From NCBI GenBank assembly GCA_021797415.1, contig JAJZZT010000023.1, positions 1 through 6,849 on the forward strand: 6,849 bases of DNA. Reading direction: 5' to 3'. The notes under the pieces are model-generated. The model saw only the letters and a list, made by a program, of their open reading frames with translations. It did no database searches and was not told the DNA's origin. The DNA is from Bacillota bacterium (GTDB taxonomy: Bacteria; Bacillota; Bacilli; Alicyclobacillales; SLC66). This document shows positions 1 to 3,354 of this stretch, piece after piece. The translations under genes and the position numbers were made by a program. Every line of letters starts with the position of its first letter. Positions within the stretch are counted from its first letter, which is position 1.

Positions 1-150
1 CATCTGCGACGATTCTACTGGAAGCCATTCTTTTGGCATCGAGCCTACTACGATGGCAGTGTCGGGCACGCCAGTCTGGAGACGGTGAAGCAGTACGTGG
101 AATCCCAGGGGTTAAGCAAGCCCAGAAAAAAGACAAGTACCAAAAGATAG
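1..150 (+). CDS. tnpA: IS200/IS605-family Y1 transposase TnpA, C-terminal part (runs in from left edge)
   Basis: The open frame from base 1 to a TAG at 148-150 gives 49 residues that match the C-terminal end of IS200/IS605 Y1 (HUH) transposases, the single-strand DNA transposases of this family. It begins with an aromatic YWKPFFW stretch, continues with the family's GSVG turn, and has the final helix VKQYVESQG; the Tyr of that helix (codon at 94-96) should be the catalytic nucleophile that attaches to DNA. A basic tail (PRKKTSTKR) ends it. The HUH metal-binding half would lie left of the window, so it cannot be told whether the gene is complete; the family is usually 130-155 residues. No tnpB follows. 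A hairpin lies 15 bases downstream, as expected for a right end of such an element. Confidence 0.8.
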   Translation, partial: HLRRFYWKPFFWHRAYYDGSVGHASLETVKQYVESQGLSKPRKKTSTKR

Positions 151-165
151 CCCGCTTGACCCCCT

Positions 166-185
166 CCTGGCGCTTCGCGCCCAGG
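166..185 (+). repeat. Hairpin after tnpA; copy 1 of a 16-base palindromic sequence
   Basis: CCTGGCGCTTCGCGCC (166-181) contains the perfect inverted repeat GGCGC-TTC-GCGCC; with the following CAGG an alternative CCTGG/CCAGG stem also forms. The same 16 bases recur in the same orientation at 6718-6733. IS200/IS605 elements carry subterminal hairpins recognised by TnpA, so this may be the right-end hairpin; a REP-like repeat is the alternative. It also resembles an intrinsic terminator stem but has no T-run. Confidence 0.55.
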
Positions 186-297
186 AAAGGGAATGCACGG
201 GCAGTTCGTTCAATTTTTGTTATCACAGTCACCGAGCGACTTTCATCCTCACGTTGGAGAATCGAGTGCATCTGGCGTGGGCGATTCCAGCAATCTT

Positions 298-477
298 CTA
301 TGCAATCCTTCTGCCTGTTTGGCCAAAGTTACAATTGTCAAAGGTCAAAGGCTTGGACAGTTCCACGCCCCGGGAGTTTCCGGCGCGCGCGACATGTCGT
401 TTCTCGGCGATGTCCACGCCGATTACCAGTGTGTGGTCCGAAATGCGCTCCAACTTGCGATTTTGCGCTATACTCAT
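298..477 (-). pseudogene. IS110-family transposase, N-terminal remnant
   Basis: ATG at 477 opens a 59-residue frame with the N-terminus of IS110-type (DEDD) transposases: HTLVIGVDIAEKRHVARA holds the first catalytic Asp (D22), followed by the conserved GVELSKPLTFDN segment. After residue ~48 homology in this frame stops, and an adjacent frame reads AEGLHRRLLE, which looks like the next family segment (consensus GFxxLLxWI); this points to a frameshift. That second frame ends at 249. Family members are 300-400 residues, so most of the RuvC-like domain and the whole C-terminal serine domain are missing: this is a dead fragment. IS110 elements move through a circular intermediate and, in recently described members, a bridge RNA made from the non-coding end; none can be assigned here. 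It is opposite in strand to its neighbours tnpA and SRAP. Confidence 0.7.
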
Positions 478-539
478 CTCGAAGGCCTCTTGACACATAC
501 CTTTCGGATCATGGGATCCGCGGTCAGTACCCACTTCAT
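474..539 (-). CDS. Possible 21-residue leader ORF coupled to the IS110 start
   Basis: A strong ribosome binding site (GGAGG, minus strand, about 545-549) sits just before ATG 539. The frame MKWVLTADPMIRKVCVKRPS... ends in a TGA that overlaps the IS110 ATG as ATGA (474-477). The frame also extends back to another ATG at 566, giving MDDDLQEEA ahead of it. This could be a leader peptide giving translational coupling, or the C-terminal scrap of another gene fused by deletion. I do not recognise the sequence. Evidence is only the ribosome binding site and the overlap. Confidence 0.25.
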   Translation of the reverse strand: MKWVLTADPMIRKVCVKRPSR

Positions 540-592
540 GGCTTCCTCCTGCAAATCATCGTCCATGAGCTGAACCAAAAGGAGAGTTCCCG

Positions 593-766
593 ATGTGCGG
601 CCGCTTTTCGTTTGCTGTCCCGGAACTTCTTCGTGCGTTTGGCGTTTCCGTCCCAGACGAGGACATCGCGCCCCGCTACAATATCGCACCCGGCCAGTCG
701 ATCCTCCTGATCGTTCCCCGCGATACCGGCTGTCGCCTGGAGCGTGCAAAGTGGGAGCGTGACTGA
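593..766 (+). pseudogene. SRAP domain (HMCES/YedK-like) protein, N-terminal fragment
   Basis: ATG 593 follows a good ribosome binding site (AAAGGAGAG, 578-586). The frame MCGRFSFAVPELLRAFGV... runs 57 residues to TGA 764-766. MCGRF with Cys2 and, at residues ~35-41, YNIAPGQ are the hallmark motifs of the SRAP family. After Met1 is removed, Cys2 forms a covalent DNA-protein crosslink with abasic sites in single-stranded DNA, protecting them. The family is normally ~190-230 residues. Homology stops at LERAKW, where WGLxPxW should follow; the glutamate and histidine active-site residues further on are absent. This is a 3'-truncated remnant, cut where the toxin-antitoxin operon now begins. Cys2, start codon and ribosome binding site are intact, so a short peptide could still be made, but a function is unlikely. 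Confidence 0.82.
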
Positions 767-800
767 GCCGACAGTTCCGCCGCAGGCGATGGCGCCATCA

Positions 801-1121
801 TCACTGGACAAATAGCTCACGCAAGTAATCCCTGCGCCCGTGAAGAATACGGTGGATGACCACCACTTGATCGACCACCCTGTAAAACACGAGATAGGGT
901 TGTACCACAACGAACCGGTATCCACGCTGCACAAGCGGATAATCTTCATCTGACAAGACGACTCCCAAGTCAGGGAACTCCGCGAGCATGCTGATCTGGC
1001 GATCCAGTTTCTCCAACATAATTTCTGCCGCTGCGACGTCGTCCACGGATATGAACGAAAAGATCTCGTCCATATCATCCACTGCCACAGGTGTGTACCT
1101 GATTTCATTCCTTTGCCGCAT
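801..1121 (-). CDS. RelE/ParE-family toxin of a type II toxin-antitoxin system
   Basis: 106 residues, start ATG 1121. The frame extends further upstream inside the antitoxin gene, but ATG 1121 has GGGAGAG five bases before it and gives the normal length and N-terminus (IRYTPVAVDDMDEIFSFIS). The middle has the typical amphipathic helix pair (AAAEIMLEKLDRQISMLAEFP). The C-terminal part has the family signature: YRFVVVQPYLVFYRVVDQVV followed by VIHRILHGRRDYLREL. Members are either mRNA interferases acting at the ribosome (RelE) or gyrase poisons (ParE); the RILHGRRDY ending is shared, so the target cannot be assigned from sequence alone. It overlaps the antitoxin's 3' end by 17 bases, so translation is probably coupled, keeping toxin output behind antitoxin. 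All core segments are present and the gene looks functional. Confidence 0.88.
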   Translation of the reverse strand: MRQRNEIRYTPVAVDDMDEIFSFISVDDVAAAEIMLEKLDRQISMLAEFPDLGVVLSDEDYPLVQRGYRFVVVQPYLVFYRVVDQVVVIHRILHGRRDYLRELFVQ

Positions 1122-1377
1122 GAAGTCTCTCCCGCATCCTCGCCATGACCTCACTGTGTTCAATGAGCGGCGGATCTTCGGCAAGCTGCCGCTCTGCCAT
1201 CAGCAACTTGGTTTGCAACTTAAAGCGGGCCTCCATCCTGCGGAATGCTTCATAACTCATCACAACCAAATCCGCTTCACCGTTCCGTGTAAGTACCACT
1301 GGTTCGTCAAGGTCATGACAGTATGCCGAAAAGCGGCTGTAATCGTGCCTGATCACGGTTGAAGGTTTGATATCCAT
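1105..1377 (-). CDS. Phd/YefM-family antitoxin
   Basis: 90 residues, ATG 1377 with a near-perfect ribosome binding site (TTACCTCC on the plus strand, 1385-1392). Residues ~1-55 are the Phd/YefM dimerisation and DNA-binding domain: an IRHDYSRF helix, then EPVVLTRNGEADLVVMSYEAF, the typical strand pair and helix of the family. Residues ~60-90 (AERQLAEDPPLIEHSEVMARMRERL) are the flexible C-terminal part that wraps and neutralises the toxin. It is the first gene of a two-gene operon with the toxin. By family precedent the antitoxin, alone or with toxin, represses its own promoter just upstream. Complete; nothing unusual except the rather long overlap with the toxin gene. Confidence 0.92.
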   Translation of the reverse strand: MDIKPSTVIRHDYSRFSAYCHDLDEPVVLTRNGEADLVVMSYEAFRRMEARFKLQTKLLMAERQLAEDPPLIEHSEVMARMRERLHAAKE

Positions 1378-1413
1378 TGATGCGTTACCTCCAAATGAAC
1401 TTATTCTGATCTT

Positions 1414-1443
1414 ATTTTATCATCTACACGACAGTATTGCCAT
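1414..1443 (-). promoter_or_regulatory. Possible promoter of the antitoxin-toxin operon
   Basis: On the minus strand TAAAAT (1414-1419) is a good -10 box. ATGGCA (1438-1443), 18 bases upstream, matches four of six -35 positions. This places transcription start some 30 bases before the antitoxin ATG. The -35 is weak, as expected for a regulated promoter. No clear Phd-type operator palindrome was found. Confidence 0.35.
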
Positions 1444-1486
1444 GATATCGAGACAACCCTTTGCATTCCGTAGAGGGCGTGGTGCA

Positions 1487-1554
1487 GGAGCATGAGGGAT
1501 TGTTTATTCATTGTATTCATCCTCGTATTCATCCTCCGTTCGTAGTGATGCTCC
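1487..1554. repeat. Short inverted repeat enclosing a tandem 12-base repeat
   Basis: GGAGCAT (1487-1493) and ATGCTCC (1548-1554) are inverted. Between them GTATTCATCCTC occurs twice in tandem without mismatch (1513-1524, 1525-1536), preceded by a partial third unit (TTTATTCATT). The stretch lies in the 297-base divergent intergenic region between the antitoxin gene and the RHH gene, which otherwise holds the two candidate promoters. Function unknown; the 7-base arms could be chance, the tandem repeat is real. Confidence 0.45.
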
Positions 1555-1588
1555 ATAAATATGACTCACTATATATTTGTATTGGTGT

Positions 1589-1620
1589 ATCACTTGGCAT
1601 CTGTCAAATAGTGATTTTTT
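1589..1620 (+). terminator. AT-rich stem-loop followed by T-run, upstream of the RHH gene
   Basis: ATCACT (1589-1594) pairs with AGTGAT (1610-1615); the T of the right arm begins a run of six T (1615-1620). Inner TG/CA pairs can extend the stem with a bulge. It could be a weak intrinsic terminator or attenuator for plus-strand transcripts, or an operator. Stem stability is low. Confidence 0.25.
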
Positions 1621-1623
1621 CAT

Positions 1624-1652
1624 TTTGCATCAGTGATGTTTTGATGTATGAT
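1624..1652 (+). promoter_or_regulatory. Possible promoter of the RHH/nucleotidyltransferase operon
   Basis: TTTGCA (1624-1629) and TATGAT (1647-1652) are spaced 17 bases, matching four and five of six consensus positions. Transcription would start near 1659, leaving a very short leader before the ribosome binding site (GAGGGAG, 1660-1666). The spacer and -10 hold three GATG words (1634-1637, 1643-1646, 1650-1653), the sort of short direct repeat that RHH repressors bind, so autoregulation is plausible but inferred. Confidence 0.35.
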
Positions 1653-1674
1653 GGCAGACGAGGGAGTGAAATAT

Positions 1675-1869
1675 ATGGCGACAACCAAACCACGCTTCTC
1701 CATCACTTTAGAGGAAGAAACGATGGATGCTGTTGAGTTTTATCGGTACAAGAACCGTATCGTGACTCGTTCGGAAGCGGCGGTGCGCTTAATCGAAATC
1801 GCATTGGACCGGTTGATGAAAGAAGAGGATTATTGGCGGGCTTTTCTAACAGAACGTAACCAGCGGTAA
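1675..1869 (+). CDS. Small ribbon-helix-helix DNA-binding protein (putative repressor/antitoxin)
   Basis: 64 residues. ATG 1675 was chosen over ATG 1648 because GAGGGAG lies eight bases before it and because the product then begins MATTKPRFSITLEEET, the usual RHH start. The layout fits an Arc/MetJ-type fold: a short strand (RFSITL, residues ~6-11), first helix (EETMDAVEFYRYKN), turn with basic residues, second helix (RSEAAVRLIEIALDRLMKEE), then a short tail. Such proteins dimerise through the strand and bind operators with it; many are antitoxins or regulators of toxin-antitoxin operons. It is followed 57 bases later by the 130-residue gene on the same strand with no obvious terminator between, so it is probably the first gene of that operon. 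It could instead be an orphan antitoxin whose toxin was lost. Confidence 0.78.
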   Translation: MATTKPRFSITLEEETMDAVEFYRYKNRIVTRSEAAVRLIEIALDRLMKEEDYWRAFLTERNQR

Positions 1870-1891
1870 CCATTCCCTGTCCGCATCGAAG

Positions 1892-1913
1892 CCTCCTCAC
1901 TGTAAATTGGAGG
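1892..1913 (+). promoter_or_regulatory. Hairpin that can mask the ribosome binding site of the 130-residue gene
   Basis: CCTCC (1892-1896) is complementary to GGAGG (1909-1913), the core of the ribosome binding site GGAGGGAG ten bases before ATG 1927; the loop is 12 bases. TTCCCT further upstream (1873-1878) can pair with AGGGA of the same site as a competitor. The layout would allow translational control. It could also be chance complementarity to a purine-rich site. Confidence 0.4.
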
Positions 1914-1926
1914 GAGTGATGAGCAT

Positions 1927-2319
1927 ATGGTGTACCGTCGCCCGACAGTGGTAGAGTATTTTGCTCAAATTGCAAATGGCGGAGACGAGTTTTTTATCGT
2001 AAAAGGGAATTTCCTTGACGACTTCTACTCTGCTGGCAACAAAGAACGCATTCGCATGGTGAAATCACCAATTCCACGATCACTGGTTACGGCAGAGACC
2101 ACACAATATGCGGCCTACTTCGCGGCGATGGTGGAATATCTATGCTGGGAGTATCAGTTGCCACAACCATCATGGGTGCAGAATAGCCTGTATCGGTTAC
2201 CCAAGCCTTGGTTTTTGTATGACAATTGGCGTTTTCGGGCATGGCAACTTGTGATGACTCCTCCGGCGTTCGTATCTCGAAACATTTTCACTGGTGACGA
2301 TCCTGTCTCCAGAGTGTGA
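1927..2319 (+). CDS. Protein of unknown function, partner of the downstream nucleotidyltransferase
   Basis: 130 residues, ATG 1927 with GGAGGGAG ten bases upstream. No signal peptide, membrane segment or clear helix-turn-helix is visible. The N-terminus (PTVVEYFAQIANGGDEFFIVKGNFLDDFY) looks alpha-helical and aromatic. The C-terminus has a pattern I recall from small proteins encoded directly before DUF6036-type nucleotidyltransferases: LPQPSWV, then LPKPWF, then RAWQLVMTPPAFVSRNIF and a final SRV. In many relatives this segment follows a helix-turn-helix domain and the protein is taken to be the antitoxin; that recall is not verified here and no such domain is seen. The stop at 2317-2319 lies 14 bases before the next gene's probable start, so they are surely cotranscribed. 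The likely role, by inference, is neutralising or regulating the nucleotidyltransferase. Confidence 0.75.
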   Translation: MVYRRPTVVEYFAQIANGGDEFFIVKGNFLDDFYSAGNKERIRMVKSPIPRSLVTAETTQYAAYFAAMVEYLCWEYQLPQPSWVQNSLYRLPKPWFLYDNWRFRAWQLVMTPPAFVSRNIFTGDDPVSRV

Positions 2320-2333
2320 GAGGTCGTGGTTTC

Positions 2334-2846
2334 GTGAACAGCGGTGATATTTTGCGATACTTGCGGATGGTTGGGGAAGAACTGCACAAGGAAGGAACAC
2401 GGGGCGACATTGTACTCGCGGGTGGAGCGGTTATGCTCCTTGTTGTCCGTAGTCGTAAAATGACCAAGGATGTGGATGCTTATTTGGGCGAACGTTCTGG
2501 AATTGTGAGAGACGCAGCTAAACGAGTAGCCCAGAGAGAGGGATTGAGCGAGGACTGGTTGAATGATGGTGTGAAAGGTTTCTTTTATGGAACGCCACCG
2601 CAAACAACCGTAGCAGATTTTCCAGGATTACGGGTCTATTCCGTGACACCTGAATACATGGTGGCGATGAAAGCTGTGGCCGGGCGACCAGAAGATATTG
2701 CTGACTTGCAACATTTAGTCCGTTTTCTACAACTTACAAGCGCCGAGCAAGTTTTGAACATCGTGGAACAATATGTTCCACCAAGACTTTTGACAAAAAA
2801 GATACAATATATAGCAGAGTCCTTGTTTGACGAAGAAAAAAATTGA
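2334..2846 (+). CDS. DUF6036-like nucleotidyltransferase (putative toxin)
   Basis: 170 residues from GTG 2334, chosen because GAGAGG (2318-2323) precedes it and because family members begin close to the DILRYL helix. An upstream in-frame GTG at 2316 would overlap the previous stop by four bases but lacks a binding site. Residues 26-50 (IVLAGGAVMLLVVRSRKMTKDVDAYL) form the core of the polymerase-beta-like nucleotidyltransferase fold: the GG helix start and TKDVD with two metal-binding Asp (D46, D48). Residues ~106-126 (PEYMVAMKAVAGRPEDIADL) match the downstream helix typical of AbiEii and DUF6036 proteins. The family is thought to transfer nucleotides to an RNA or protein target, and relatives act as toxins of abortive-infection or toxin-antitoxin pairs; substrate here is unknown. 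It is the last gene of the operon, and all core motifs are present. Confidence 0.8.
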   Translation: MNSGDILRYLRMVGEELHKEGTRGDIVLAGGAVMLLVVRSRKMTKDVDAYLGERSGIVRDAAKRVAQREGLSEDWLNDGVKGFFYGTPPQTTVADFPGLRVYSVTPEYMVAMKAVAGRPEDIADLQHLVRFLQLTSAEQVLNIVEQYVPPRLLTKKIQYIAESLFDEEKN

Positions 2847-2869
2847 TGAGTCAAAGACTTTCGTGACTA

Positions 2870-2922
2870 CTGACAGCGCCTCTAAAAAACCGTGAAAACA
2901 GACGTGTAGTATCCGCTGTCAG
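2870..2922. repeat. 9-bp inverted repeat, 35-base spacer
   Basis: CTGACAGCG (2870-2878) and CGCTGTCAG (2914-2922) are perfect inverse complements. They start 24 bases after the nucleotidyltransferase stop. The spacer contains an A-run. Too wide a loop for a typical terminator; it could be the ends of a tiny mobile-element relic. Confidence 0.5.
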
Positions 2923-2944
2923 ACTTCTACCTCCCCGGCATCGT

Positions 2945-2990
2945 CGTGCCATTGTGTTTGCGGTGGAAAAAACCACAGTGCAAAGGCACG
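2945..2990. repeat. Compound stem-loop (15 paired bases, A6/T6 loop)
   Basis: Three nested stems: CGTGCC/GGCACG (2945-2950, 2985-2990), TTTGC/GCAAA (2957-2961, 2980-2984) and GTGG/CCAC (2963-2966, 2973-2976), closed by an A6 loop on the plus strand (T6 on the minus). A six-base bulge (ATTGTG) and a small internal loop separate them. The layout resembles a folded RNA domain. Strand, if transcribed, is unknown; the T6 loop is not a terminator tail. Confidence 0.5.
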
Positions 2991-3156
2991 CACATGAGGA
3001 TGATAGAATACGCCTCGCGGATCGCGGTAACCGAACCTACACGACGAGCCCGCGCAAAAGGTGTGGGACGGACGTCTTGTAACCCAGCGTTCCGGTTCAT
3101 CAATGCTCCCTCACGTACCCAACAACGTACGCTCGGTCCGCATTTCTGGCTGCTTC

Positions 3157-3211
3157 CAAGGGGACATGGGATAACATCCACTACATACTCGGTTTATCCC
3201 ATGTCCCCTTG
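3157..3211. repeat. Perfect 18-bp inverted repeat with 19-base loop
   Basis: The left arm (3157-3174, containing GGGGACATGGGATAA) and right arm (3194-3211) are exact inverse complements. With no T-run on either side it is not a standard terminator. A GGGGACA-type terminus is common at ends of insertion sequences, so two terminal repeats facing each other, or a 55-base miniature element, is plausible. A large protein-binding site or a foldback recombination site is the alternative. Confidence 0.75.
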
Positions 3212-3299
3212 CACTGCGTGGGTCAACCCTGCCCTCTTTTTGAACAGTCTCTATAAGACGCAGCATCCCCCGAAAAGGTTACAAAAGGGCCCGGGTCAA

Positions 3300-3321
3300 A
3301 TCAGCCCATGATCAGCCCATG
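3300..3321. repeat. 11-base tandem duplication
   Basis: ATCAGCCCATG occurs twice without gap (3300-3310, 3311-3321), 34 bases beyond the stop of the nuclease gene. Each unit contains TCAGCCCATG; on the minus strand it reads CATGGGCTGAT. It may be a replication-slippage duplication or a target-site duplication scar. Confidence 0.6.
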
Positions 3322-3354
3322 CTCGTTGCTGGATACTTCTCGCCAGTCCCCCCT

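Larger units (their letters stand above)
2847..3354. other. 508-base gap without a credible gene, rich in inverted repeats
   Basis: No open frame here has family resemblance plus a sensible context. The longest on the minus strand (2927-3181) lies across structured DNA; its inner ATG at 3100 has GAGGGAG before it, but the product is not recognised. The stretch contains the inverted repeats and tandem repeat listed separately. It separates two converging units, the plus-strand nucleotidyltransferase operon and the minus-strand nuclease gene. No strong intrinsic terminator is seen; GGGCCC followed by TTTT on the minus strand (about 3284-3293) is the best candidate end for the nuclease transcript, and it is weak. 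Confidence 0.6.

Noticed and set aside
788..799. 12-base perfect palindrome GATGGCGCCATC between the SRAP fragment and the toxin stop
   Set aside because: Short, no loop or T-run, and no second copy seen; not enough to call a terminator or recombination site.
536..1108. 190-residue minus-strand open frame overlapping the toxin
   Set aside because: Out of frame with the well-supported toxin and SRAP fragment; translation has no family resemblance.
1401..1532. 43-codon minus-strand frame (MNTRMNTMNK...) before the antitoxin
   Set aside because: Built from the tandem repeat and the promoter region; composition is not protein-like and it has no relatives I know of.
1461..1736. 91-residue plus-strand open frame in the divergent intergenic region
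   Set aside because: No ribosome binding site, runs through promoter-like AT-rich DNA and out of frame into the RHH gene.
2927..3181. 84-residue minus-strand open frame in the gap, with an internal ATG preceded by GAGGGAG
   Set aside because: Lies across strong inverted repeats, unrecognised product, atypical residue mix; more likely relic or structured DNA than a gene.
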